Part shown: positions 1 to 8,099 of the stretch, one piece after another
How the letters are laid out: each line of letters begins with the position of its first letter
Numbering within the stretch: the stretch's first letter is position 1
Assembly: GCA_963645405.1 (NCBI GenBank)
Contig: CAVISR010000052.1
Location: forward strand, 1-21,424
From: Colivivens sp963645405
GTDB lineage: Bacteria; Bacteroidota; Bacteroidia; Bacteroidales; Bacteroidaceae
Reading direction: 5' to 3'
Length of the DNA stretch: 21,424 nt
Position numbers and translations under genes: made by a program
The notes under the pieces: generated by a model
The model's input: the letters and a program-made list of their open reading frames with translations, nothing else
Database searches by the model: none
What the model was told of the DNA's origin: nothing

Positions 1-213
1 ATATATAACTAATTAATTATTAATATATTATATATAGAAAGAGAGGAAATCCCAAAAGTAGGGGTATCTTTATTTTTAATTGAGATACTGAGACACTGAG
101 ACGATTTGGCTTCTGCAGTGGCTTTCAATGTTGAAATATCGTGCAGTTGATTTTTTTCTATAAGGCAATATTGAACAATGTGTGATGCAACTGACTTTGG
201 CCGGCGTTATGTG
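1..213. repeat. AT-rich intergenic element, left copy
   Basis: No gene is visible. The first ~40 bases are almost pure A/T. They are followed by a purine-rich stretch, the string AGTAGGGGTATCTTTATTTT, and two abutting ACTGAGAC octamers at about 86-102. The same order of parts, with clear similarity, occurs in the same orientation at 21239-21340 (CCAAAGTAAGGGT, CTTATTTTT, then ACTGTC repeats). Further similarity around GAAATATCG is at 133-141 here and 21402-21410 there. I read this as a dispersed intergenic repeat family. Its function is unknown, and it could be an upstream region of a gene outside the window. Confidence 0.5.
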
Positions 214-258
214 TAGAAAAACAATGGAAGCCAACGGTCTGTATGACTGTTGACTTCC
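214..258 (-). terminator. Rho-independent terminator of the beta-helix protein gene
   Basis: Read on the minus strand this is a stem GGAAG / CTTCC, continued inward after a two-base mismatch by AAC / GTT, one G-T wobble and GTC / GAC, closing on a five-base loop. A T-rich tail (plus-strand A run at 217-221) follows. It lies about 36 bases beyond the stop codon of the minus-strand gene that ends at 294, the expected place for its terminator. Confidence 0.6.
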
Positions 259-293
259 GGTGTATTAATCTAACTGCTGCTGTTACTTCATTG

Positions 294-3284
294 TTATTTC
301 GTTGCAGTGAAGCTGGTGACGCTGCTGGTTCCTACGGCTGAACTGCCAAAGTAGAAGCCGTTGAATTCGCTGGTTGCGTCTGTTGGCGCTGTTGTGCTGT
401 ACTTGATGGTGTATGATGTGCCTGAAGTCATCGTCGGTGCACTGATGAGCGACAATGAACTGCTCAGCGATGCTGGGACGGTGAACGTGAAGATGTTCGT
501 GCCCGATGAATTGGCGATGGTGTAGTAGCGTCCTGTGGCATAGGAAACGCTGGAGGTCAGGAGGCAATATGCCTGTGAGGCGCTGCCAAGTCCGGACGAG
601 CTGCCCCAGCCGCCACCACCGCCACCTTGGTTGGCTCCGGCGCTGAACACGTAGCCGCCGTTCATGGTGAGATAGGAGTTGTTGTCGGCATCAATGCCTT
701 CCTCGGGTGCTCCTGCTGCACTGAGGGCGATGACAACGCCATCGTTGAACGTGATGGCTTCGCTGCGTCCGTAGTTCGAATCGATCGCATCGTTTTTCGT
801 ACTGTAGCAGTATGTACGTCCGCCGTTGAATGTGATTTGTGCTGAGCTGTTGATGCAGTCGTCGTATGCCTTGATGTAGATGTCGCCGCCGTTTATGGTC
901 AGTGTGCTCTTGCTCTCGATTCCTTCGGATCCGTCGGCGGATGTGTAAATCTTGTAGTCGCCGCTGTTGATGGTTGCTGCGCCAGTCACTTTGATTGCCT
1001 TTGCCGAGCCGCTGCCGCCTGAATCCATACCGCCGCCCATGCCGCCCATTCCACCGCTGGATGTGGTGACATAAGAACCGGTGGTTGTAACGCTCATCAC
1101 GGGTCCGTCGTTGCTCTTCTCTCCGAATACGGCTGTTCCGCCCACACGTATGCCCTTGCCGCCTGTTCCTGTGGTCTTCAGTGTATGGTTGCCACCCGTG
1201 ATGCTGAGATTTCCGTCGATGGCATAAGCGCGCGATGCATAGGTGTCGCTGGATGAAATCGTACCGCCTGCACCGCTGCAGGTGATGGTGTTGGTGCCGC
1301 CGGAGATGTTCATGTCGTTGTCAACGGAGATTCCGCGCGAAGCCAGTCCTGTGGCAGTGACGGTGATGGTGCCAGCTGTCTGCACGAAGTCGTTCGATTT
1401 TATCGCTGTGCAGTATTTGGCATCGCTGTTGTAGACTTGTGATGTACCTTTGGTCTCGAAGGTGAGTTCGCCTCCCGAAACGGTCACGGTCTTGTCGCAG
1501 TTGATTCCCTTGCTCATTGCTCCGGAATGGTTGATTTCAACGGTTCCTCCGGAAACTGACACATTGCCGTCGGACTTGATGCCGGCTGCTGCATAAACGA
1601 TTCCTGTGCTTGAACCCGAGGTCTTGGTTCCGCCGCTGTAGGTTGTGGTGACATTGCTCAGGGAGAATGTCATGGTGCCACTGCTGGTAGTGTAGGACTC
1701 GGAGATGGAATAGTAGCTGTCGGTGCCTGTCGGTGCACTGAATGTGCCCGACTTGATGGCATAGCTGGTGGAACTGCCCCCTGGTCGGCGCGAACTGCTG
1801 GTGTAGTTGTCGCTTGCGAAATAGTAGGTTCCGCCCGCTGCTTCTCCAAAGTCATAATAATAAAATAGGAGTGTGGTACCTGCCGAACTGCTTACATTCA
1901 CGCTTTTGGTGAGAGTTGCGACCTTGGTTCCATCGCTCTTGTAGAGGTAGACATTGCTCCAGTAAGGCGTGGTGGTCTGCTGTCCCCATCCGCCGAATCC
2001 ACCGCCTCCGCCTTGGGATGAACCATTGGTGGGCACGTGGACATAGACGATGAACGACTCGGTGTCTGCCTCATCCTTGTCCTCGGTCTCGCCTGCTTCG
2101 TATGTGCCGCCAGCACCGGTGGACGTGATGGTGATTTTTCCGTCGCCAATATTCACGTTTCCATCGGCAGAAATGCCCTTGCCGCCATCAGCAGAGTTGT
2201 TGATGGTGATTGTGCCGCCGGTGATGGAAATGTCGCCATCGGTCTTCATTCCGCTTGAATAAGAGGCATCTTCGCCTTCCACTGTCTTGCTGCCGCTGAG
2301 CGTCAGAGTCAGTGTGCCACCGGAAACGGTAAGCAGTGAGTCGCACTTCAGGGCTTTTGCTGCATCTCCGGTTGTGGTGATGTCGAGCGTACCGCCTGCA
2401 ATCATCAATTGCCCGTTGTCGGTATCGGTGGAATCGTCGGTGCATTCAGCCTGTATTCCGTCGCCTCCTGTGCCGGAAATCTTGACTGTGCCACCGTTCA
2501 TCTTGAAGTATTGCCCGGCATGAATGCCGTCGCTGACTGCCCCGGTGACGGTGATGCTGCCAATGGTTTTCTTCACCAGACAATATTCTTTTGATGCAAT
2601 TGCATGCTTTGTGTTGCCCTTGATGGTGAGGCTGCCGCCCTTGGAGAATTCCAGGTGTCCTTTGGTGTAGAGGCAAGCTTTCTGTCCTCCGTTGCCGGCA
2701 TCAGTCAGATAATTGTCGGTGCCTTCTGCCAGTTCCATTGCAATGCGCTTCCCGCACTCGATGTCGATGGCTGCGCCCGACGTGCTTGTGAGGTCAAGCC
2801 CGTTCAGCACGAATGTGGCTTTGTATGAGCCTGTGAATGTGAATGATCCCGCGGAGGAGTGACCGGAAAGCGAATAGATGATTTCTGTGCCGCTGGCAGT
2901 GGAAGTGAGAGCCACATCGCCGCCATTGATGACGGCAGTGACATCGCTGGCAAACTGGCTGGGGACTTTCACTTGCGCACCTTCATCGGAGTACACGATG
3001 TAGACGGTGTCGCCCTCAATGACTGTTGTGCCAGTATCGGCAACAAGGTTTGAAGGTTTCTCAAAGCTGATGCTGTCGATTTCGCTGATGTTGAAGGAAT
3101 AGCCATTAATGGTGAACGAGGTTCTGTCGTCTGAAAAGACAAACTCTTCGGGTGCCACTTTTATGGCAGTGTAGGTTGCGCCTTTGCATATGTAAATGTA
3201 AGGGTCGGAGGTCTGTGCATTGGAGCTGTTTGTGAAAGCTGCAAGCAGCAAAAACAGACTGGATAGTCGGTTAAAACAAGTCAT
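294..3284 (-). CDS. Secreted beta-helix carbohydrate-binding domain protein (DUF4353/Cthe_2159-like)
   Basis: The 996-residue product starts with a signal peptide (about residues 1-23, ending at NA-Q). A short N-terminal module follows, with the Bacteroidales signature ISEIDSISF. The rest is mostly short repeated strands with turns of the type SGGT and DGISADGN, as in a right-handed parallel beta-helix. The helix seems to come in two halves (about 110-400 and 565-880). Each is followed by a glycine-rich loop (about 424-435 and 883-896) and a beta-sandwich-like segment; a third Gly/Met-rich loop lies at about 740-756. This resembles the DUF4353 family, whose studied member Cthe_2159 binds cellulose and polygalacturonate. 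No catalytic residues were recognised, so a binding or adhesion role outside the cell is more likely than lyase activity. The gene is divergent from kduI, which fits acidic-glycan binding. The domain family is fairly sure; the ligand is inference. Confidence 0.75.
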   Translation of the reverse strand: MTCFNRLSSLFLLLAAFTNSSNAQTSDPYIYICKGATYTAIKVAPEEFVFSDDRTSFTINGYSFNISEIDSISFEKPSNLVADTGTTVIEGDTVYIVYSDEGAQVKVPSQFASDVTAVINGGDVALTSTASGTEIIYSLSGHSSAGSFTFTGSYKATFVLNGLDLTSTSGAAIDIECGKRIAMELAEGTDNYLTDAGNGGQKACLYTKGHLEFSKGGSLTIKGNTKHAIASKEYCLVKKTIGSITVTGAVSDGIHAGQYFKMNGGTVKISGTGGDGIQAECTDDSTDTDNGQLMIAGGTLDITTTGDAAKALKCDSLLTVSGGTLTLTLSGSKTVEGEDASYSSGMKTDGDISITGGTITINNSADGGKGISADGNVNIGDGKITITSTGAGGTYEAGETEDKDEADTESFIVYVHVPTNGSSQGGGGGFGGWGQQTTTPYWSNVYLYKSDGTKVATLTKSVNVSSSAGTTLLFYYYDFGEAAGGTYYFASDNYTSSSRRPGGSSTSYAIKSGTFSAPTGTDSYYSISESYTTSSGTMTFSLSNVTTTYSGGTKTSGSSTGIVYAAAGIKSDGNVSVSGGTVEINHSGAMSKGINCDKTVTVSGGELTFETKGTSQVYNSDAKYCTAIKSNDFVQTAGTITVTATGLASRGISVDNDMNISGGTNTITCSGAGGTISSSDTYASRAYAIDGNLSITGGNHTLKTTGTGGKGIRVGGTAVFGEKSNDGPVMSVTTTGSYVTTSSGGMGGMGGGMDSGGSGSAKAIKVTGAATINSGDYKIYTSADGSEGIESKSTLTINGGDIYIKAYDDCINSSAQITFNGGRTYCYSTKNDAIDSNYGRSEAITFNDGVVIALSAAGAPEEGIDADNNSYLTMNGGYVFSAGANQGGGGGGWGSSSGLGSASQAYCLLTSSVSYATGRYYTIANSSGTNIFTFTVPASLSSSLSLISAPTMTSGTSYTIKYSTTAPTDATSEFNGFYFGSSAVGTSSVTSFTATK

Positions 3285-3324
3285 GTCAATAAAACATTAG
3301 TATTGTACACTGGTTCATTGGCGG

Positions 3325-3332
3325 CAAAATTA
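3325..3332 (-). promoter_or_regulatory. Possible -7 element for the beta-helix protein gene
   Basis: On the minus strand this reads TAATTTTG, matching the Bacteroidota -7 consensus TAnnTTTG, 40 bases before the start codon at 3284. No convincing -33 TTTG was found at the usual spacing, so the call rests on one box. Confidence 0.35.
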
Positions 3333-3388
3333 GCAAATAATTTTCAGTTTTATATTCGCCAATGTGCCTTTAATTCAAAAATAAGAGC

Positions 3389-3396
3389 TATCTTTG
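3389..3396 (+). promoter_or_regulatory. -7 promoter element for kduI-kduD(-polA)
   Basis: TATCTTTG matches the Bacteroidota -7 box TAnnTTTG exactly, 32 bases before the kduI start codon. The -33 region is weak (no clear TTTG 19-21 bases upstream), which would fit a promoter needing an activator. With the minus-strand element at 3325-3332 it makes a divergent promoter region of 144 bases. Confidence 0.55.
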
Positions 3397-3428
3397 CAAA
3401 AAGTATGCTCGATTGAAACATATAAGAT

Positions 3429-4271
3429 ATGAAAACTAACTATGAAGTCCGCTATGCGGCACATCCAGAAGATGCGAAAAGTTATGATACAAAGCGTCTT
3501 CGTCGTGACTTCCTCATCGAAAAGGTATTCGCTGAGGATGAAGTGAACCTTGTATACTCCATGTACGACCGCATGGTTGTAGGAGGTGCAATGCCAGTCA
3601 AAGAGGAGTTGTTGCTTGAGGCAATCGACCCATTGAAAGCCCCACACTTCACTACCCGTCGTGAAATCGGCATTTTCAATGTCGGAGGACCGGGAACCGT
3701 GAAGGTTGGTGAAGAGAGCTATGAACTGAACTACAAAGAGGCTCTTTACATCGGACGCGGTGAGCGCGACGTCATATTTGCATCAAACGACGCAAACAAC
3801 CCCGCCAAGTTCTACATCAACTCAACAACAGCCCACAAGGAATATCCTTGCAAGAAAGTGACCAAGGCAGATGCCGATATTCTTGCACTCGGATCACTGG
3901 AGGAGAGCAACGACCGTGTCATCAACCGAATGATTGTGCAGAAGACACTCGACAGCTGCCAGCTCCAGATGGGAATGACAGAGTTAAAGCCGGGCAGTGT
4001 GTGGAATACCATGCCAGCACACATCCACAGCCGCCGCATGGAGGCTTACTTCTACTTCGAAGTGCCGAAAGGTCAGGCAGTGTGCCATTTCATGGGCGAA
4101 CCCGACGAGACACGCCACATATGGATGCAGGGCGAGCAGGCAGTGCTCAGTCCTGAATGGTCAATCCACGCAGCTGCAGCCACCCACAACTACACATTCA
4201 TCTGGGGAATGGGAGGCGAGAACCAGGACTACGGAGACCAGGACTTCTTTGAGATTACAGATCTGAAATAA
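3429..4271 (+). CDS. kduI: 5-dehydro-4-deoxy-D-glucuronate isomerase (KduI)
   Basis: The 280-residue protein has the usual KduI length and cupin-type fold. It converts 5-keto-4-deoxyuronate, released by pectate or other uronic-acid lyases, to 3-deoxy-D-glycero-2,5-hexodiulosonate in the cytoplasm (EC 5.3.1.17). The zinc-binding set known from E. coli KduI is visible: H198 and H200 in PAHIHSRRMEAYFYF, E205 in the same motif, and H247 in EWSIHAA. There is no signal peptide. The start is the first in-frame ATG after the promoter box. kduD follows after 24 bases, so the two are almost certainly co-transcribed and catalyse consecutive steps. Confidence 0.95.
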   Translation: MKTNYEVRYAAHPEDAKSYDTKRLRRDFLIEKVFAEDEVNLVYSMYDRMVVGGAMPVKEELLLEAIDPLKAPHFTTRREIGIFNVGGPGTVKVGEESYELNYKEALYIGRGERDVIFASNDANNPAKFYINSTTAHKEYPCKKVTKADADILALGSLEESNDRVINRMIVQKTLDSCQLQMGMTELKPGSVWNTMPAHIHSRRMEAYFYFEVPKGQAVCHFMGEPDETRHIWMQGEQAVLSPEWSIHAAAATHNYTFIWGMGGENQDYGDQDFFEITDLK

Positions 4272-4295
4272 CCAACAACAAAACAACAAGATAAC

Positions 4296-5096
4296 ATGAA
4301 TTTATTTTCACTCGAAGGTAAGAATGCATGGATTACAGGTGCATCTTACGGAATCGGTTTCAATATTGCAAAAGCATTCGTTGCTGCAGGAGTAAAGAAC
4401 ATCATATTCAATGATATAAATGAGGCAGCTCTCGAGCGCGGCATGAACAACTACAAGGAGGCTGGCATCACAAACGTGCATGGCTATGTGTGCGATGTCA
4501 CCGACGAAGTGGCAGTAGCCAAACTCGTGAAGACCATCCACGAGGAAGTGGGACAGATTGACATCCTCGTAAACAATGCCGGAATCATCAAGCGCATCCC
4601 GATGCACGAGATGAAGCGCGCAGAGTTCCAACAGGTGATTGACGTTGACCTCGTGGCACCCTACATCGTTTCATCGGCAGTTCTGCCAGAGATGATGGAG
4701 CGCAACGAAGGCAAGATCATCAATATCTGTTCAATGATGTCAGAACTTGGACGCGAGACAGTCAGTGCCTATGCAGCAGCCAAGGGCGGACTGAAAATGC
4801 TGACACGCAACATCTGCTCTGAATACGGAGCTTACAACATTCAGTGCAACGGCATCGGCCCGGGTTACATCGCAACTCCACAGACTGCACCTCTTCGTGA
4901 GATTCAGCCCGACGGCAGCCGCCATCCGTTCGACAAGTTCATCTGTGCAAAGACTCCGGCAGGCCGCTGGCTTGACCCGTCTGAACTGGGCGGTCCTGCA
5001 GTATTCCTCGCTTCACACGCATCAGATGCAGTGAACGGACACATCCTCTATGTAGACGGCGGTATCCTTGCATACATCGGCAAGCAGCCTGAATAA
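4296..5096 (+). CDS. kduD: 2-dehydro-3-deoxy-D-gluconate 5-dehydrogenase (KduD)
   Basis: A 266-residue short-chain dehydrogenase/reductase. The nucleotide-binding motif TGASYGIG lies at residues 14-21, NNAG at 94-97, and the catalytic triad residues are S147, Y160 and K164 (YAAAK). KduD reduces the KduI product to 2-keto-3-deoxygluconate with NADH (EC 1.1.1.127), feeding the KdgK/KdgA route, neither gene of which is here. Sequence alone leaves room for another sugar-alcohol SDR activity, but the position 24 bases after kduI makes KduD by far the best call. polA starts 35 bases after the stop. Confidence 0.93.
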   Translation: MNLFSLEGKNAWITGASYGIGFNIAKAFVAAGVKNIIFNDINEAALERGMNNYKEAGITNVHGYVCDVTDEVAVAKLVKTIHEEVGQIDILVNNAGIIKRIPMHEMKRAEFQQVIDVDLVAPYIVSSAVLPEMMERNEGKIINICSMMSELGRETVSAYAAAKGGLKMLTRNICSEYGAYNIQCNGIGPGYIATPQTAPLREIQPDGSRHPFDKFICAKTPAGRWLDPSELGGPAVFLASHASDAVNGHILYVDGGILAYIGKQPE

Positions 5097-5131
5097 TCCA
5101 TGAAACGATAGTATAGAGAGTTGAATGCCCA

Positions 5132-8020
5132 ATGACTGAAATGAAGAAACTGTTTCTGCTTGATGCGTATGCTTTGATCTACAGAGCATACTACGCCTTG
5201 ATTCGTGCTCCGAGAATAAACAGCAAGCGCATGAACACGTCTGCCATCATGGGATTCGTCAATTCCCTTGAGGAGATTCTGAGAAAGGAGAATCCCGATT
5301 TCATCGGAGTTGCGTTCGACCCCAAGGGCGGTACGTTCCGCAACGAGATTTTCCCTGAATACAAGGCACAGCGACAGGAAACGCCAGAGGACATCCGACT
5401 CTCTATACCTTATATAAAACAAATACTTGAGGCATACAACATCCCGATATTCGAAGTGGCAGGATATGAGGCTGACGACGTGATTGGCACTCTCTCGGAA
5501 CTGGCATCACAGCGCGGTGACATCATGACCTACATGGTGACGCCCGACAAGGACTATGCACAGCTCGTGAAAGAAAACGTCAAGATCTGTCGTCCACAGC
5601 ATGGCAATGCCGGCTTCGATGTTCTCGGACCAGAGGAAGTATGCGCAAAGTATGGCATACAGTCGCCTTTGCAGGTGATTGACCTTCTCGGGCTTATGGG
5701 AGACGCTGCCGACAATGTCCCGGGCTGTCCTGGAGTTGGCGAGAAAACGGCAGTGAAACTGATTGGGCAGTTCGGTGGAATCGACCAACTGCTGGAGCGC
5801 ACCGACGAATTGAAGGGAAGCATCAAGACAAAAGTGGAGGACAATGCCGATGGCATACGCTTCTCCAAATTGCTGGTAACCATCAAGACTGATGTACCGA
5901 TACAACTGGACTTGGACCTCTTGAGCAGGAAACCGATTGACATTGACAAGCTGAAGCCTCTCTATGAGGAACTGGAATTCAGATCGCTTCTGCAGCGCAT
6001 CATCAATTCATCGCCATCTGCTGGCAAGACAGTCAGCATGTCAAATGCTCAGCCAGACCTGTTCAGCAGTGTGCAGGTGCAGGAGGAAAAGACCCAGACC
6101 ACTAAAATAACAAGTACATCGGGTCCGTCGTTGTTCGATGCCCCGGCTTCGTCGTTGTCTGGTTCACCTTCATTGTCTGATTCTCCTTCACTGTTCGACA
6201 CTCCTTCGTTTGCCACATACAAAGACGTGCCCCATACTTACAAGCTCGTAAATACACCGGAAGCCATACGTCAGCTAATCGATGAAATCAAGTCATCGGC
6301 AATTCTATGCCTTGACACTGAATCGACAAGCGTTGAACCGATGCAGGCAGAACTGGTAGGGCTCAGTTTCGCAATGAAAGAGGGCGAGGCATATTATGTG
6401 CCGATCCCGGCGGACAGAGCAAAGGTCCAGGAACTTCTCGAACAGTTCCGCAGCGTGTATGAAGATGAATCCACGCTCAAGGTCGGACAAAACCTGAAGT
6501 ACGATTTCATCGTGCTTGCCAACTACGGAATCCATGTGAAAGGACCAATGTTCGACACTATGCTGGCACATTATGTCTTGAAGCCGGAGATGAAGCACAA
6601 CATGGATTACATGGCAGAAGTGTACCTTCACTATCAGACCATTCACATAACTGAATTGATCGGAGCCAAGGGCCGTGACCAGAAGTCCATGCGTGATGTT
6701 CCGCCCGAAGTGGTTTGCGACTACGCTGCAGAAGATGCCGACATCACATTGAAACTGAAGAATGTACTTGAGAAGGAACTGATAAAGGAAGGACTTCTCG
6801 ACCTTTTCCAGACAGTGGAGATGCCACTCGTTCCAGTCCTTGCACAGATGGAACTGAACGGAGTGAGGATTGACACCGACTCACTGGCAGAGACTTCCAG
6901 GGAATTCTCAAGACGGATGGAAGATTTGGTGCACCAGATATATGAAATAGCTGGTGTGGAATTCAATATCTCTTCGCCCCGTCAGGTTGGTGAGATATTG
7001 TTCGACAGACTGAAGATTGCAGACAAAGCGAAAAAGACAAAGACAGGTCAGTACGTCACCTCTGAAGAAGTGCTTCAAAGCCTTAAAGGCAAGAATCCAA
7101 TTGTAGGGAAAATACTGGACTACAGAGGTTACAAGAAACTGCTCTCCACATATATCGATTCGTTGCCACAACTGATAAACCCAAGGACAGGTCACATACA
7201 CACCTCGTACAACCAGGCAGTGACTGCTACGGGCAGACTCAGTTCGAGCAATCCGAACCTTCAGAACATCCCCATACGCGACGAGAACGGCAAGGAAGTG
7301 CGCAAAGCTTTTATCCCCGATGAAGGCTGTGAGTTCTTCTCTGCAGACTATTCGCAGATTGAGCTTCGCATAATGGCACATCTGAGCGGTGACAAGAATA
7401 TGATTGAGGCATTCAATGCCGGGCACGACATACATGCGGCAACTGCCTCCAAGATATTCAAGAAACCAATCGATGAAATCACAAGCGACGAGCGCCGGAA
7501 AGCAAAGACAGCGAACTTCGGAATCATTTACGGAATAACCACGTTCGGACTGGCAGAGCGCATGCAGGTAAGCCGCGCTGAGGCAAAGACTCTGATAGAC
7601 GGCTACTTCGAAACCTATCCCAAGGTGAAGGAATACATGAACAAGTCCATCGACATGGCTCGCGACCGTGGATATACGGAAACCTTGTTTGGCAGACGCT
7701 GTTATCTGCCAGACATCAACAGCCATAATGCAACAGTCCGTGGATATGCCGAGAGAAATGCCATCAACGCTCCAATCCAGGGAACTGCAGCCGACATAAT
7801 GAAGGTGGCAATGATACGTGTGCATCAGAGAATGCAGCGTGAGCATCTCCGCTCACAGATGATTCTGCAGGTGCACGACGAACTGAACTTCAATGTCTAT
7901 CCCGACGAGAAGGAGGCAATACAGACACTCGTAATCGAAGAGATGCAGAATGCATTCACGATGAAGGTTCCGCTCATTGCCGACTGTGGTTGGGGCAAAA
8001 ACTGGCTGGAGGCTCACTGA
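5132..8020 (+). CDS. polA: DNA polymerase I
   Basis: A 962-residue PolA with three domains. The 5'-nuclease (about 1-290) shows YEADD (E113, D115, D116), TPDKD (D139, D141) and GDAADNVPG. The 3'-5' proofreading domain (about 370-570) keeps D395/E397 (DTES), the NLKYD motif and YAAEDAD, so proofreading looks intact; many bacterial PolA proteins have lost it. The polymerase domain has motif A (D739 in DYSQIELR), motif B (residues 788-801, RRKAKTANFGIIYG) and motif C (D916 in QVHDEL). It fills gaps and removes RNA primers during replication and repair. Between the nuclease and proofreading domains lies a low-complexity linker (about 292-370) with repeats like PSLFD and SLSDSP. MTEMKK offers a second ATG at 5141, so the true start may be three codons later. 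It may be read from the kdu promoter, as no separate promoter was seen. Confidence 0.97.
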   Translation: MTEMKKLFLLDAYALIYRAYYALIRAPRINSKRMNTSAIMGFVNSLEEILRKENPDFIGVAFDPKGGTFRNEIFPEYKAQRQETPEDIRLSIPYIKQILEAYNIPIFEVAGYEADDVIGTLSELASQRGDIMTYMVTPDKDYAQLVKENVKICRPQHGNAGFDVLGPEEVCAKYGIQSPLQVIDLLGLMGDAADNVPGCPGVGEKTAVKLIGQFGGIDQLLERTDELKGSIKTKVEDNADGIRFSKLLVTIKTDVPIQLDLDLLSRKPIDIDKLKPLYEELEFRSLLQRIINSSPSAGKTVSMSNAQPDLFSSVQVQEEKTQTTKITSTSGPSLFDAPASSLSGSPSLSDSPSLFDTPSFATYKDVPHTYKLVNTPEAIRQLIDEIKSSAILCLDTESTSVEPMQAELVGLSFAMKEGEAYYVPIPADRAKVQELLEQFRSVYEDESTLKVGQNLKYDFIVLANYGIHVKGPMFDTMLAHYVLKPEMKHNMDYMAEVYLHYQTIHITELIGAKGRDQKSMRDVPPEVVCDYAAEDADITLKLKNVLEKELIKEGLLDLFQTVEMPLVPVLAQMELNGVRIDTDSLAETSREFSRRMEDLVHQIYEIAGVEFNISSPRQVGEILFDRLKIADKAKKTKTGQYVTSEEVLQSLKGKNPIVGKILDYRGYKKLLSTYIDSLPQLINPRTGHIHTSYNQAVTATGRLSSSNPNLQNIPIRDENGKEVRKAFIPDEGCEFFSADYSQIELRIMAHLSGDKNMIEAFNAGHDIHAATASKIFKKPIDEITSDERRKAKTANFGIIYGITTFGLAERMQVSRAEAKTLIDGYFETYPKVKEYMNKSIDMARDRGYTETLFGRRCYLPDINSHNATVRGYAERNAINAPIQGTAADIMKVAMIRVHQRMQREHLRSQMILQVHDELNFNVYPDEKEAIQTLVIEEMQNAFTMKVPLIADCGWGKNWLEAH

Positions 8021-8056
8021 ACTATTCACGCTCACTCATTAAACTATTCACGCTCA
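8013..8056 (+). repeat. 22-bp tandem duplication across the polA stop codon
   Basis: Two adjacent 22-base units (8013-8034 and 8035-8056) match at 20 of 22 positions; the 15-base core AACTATTCACGCTCA is identical. The first unit contains the last codons and the TGA of polA; the second lies in the 79-base gap before the GH127 gene. It looks like a slippage duplication of the end of polA. No terminator hairpin was seen here. Confidence 0.85.
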
Positions 8057-8099
8057 AAAGAATCTAATTGTATTATTACTAATTTTTTATTTATCAATT

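Noticed and set aside
6908..7846. 312-codon minus-strand frame
   Set aside because: It is antisense to the conserved PolA polymerase domain and has cysteine/histidine-rich, shadow-like composition.
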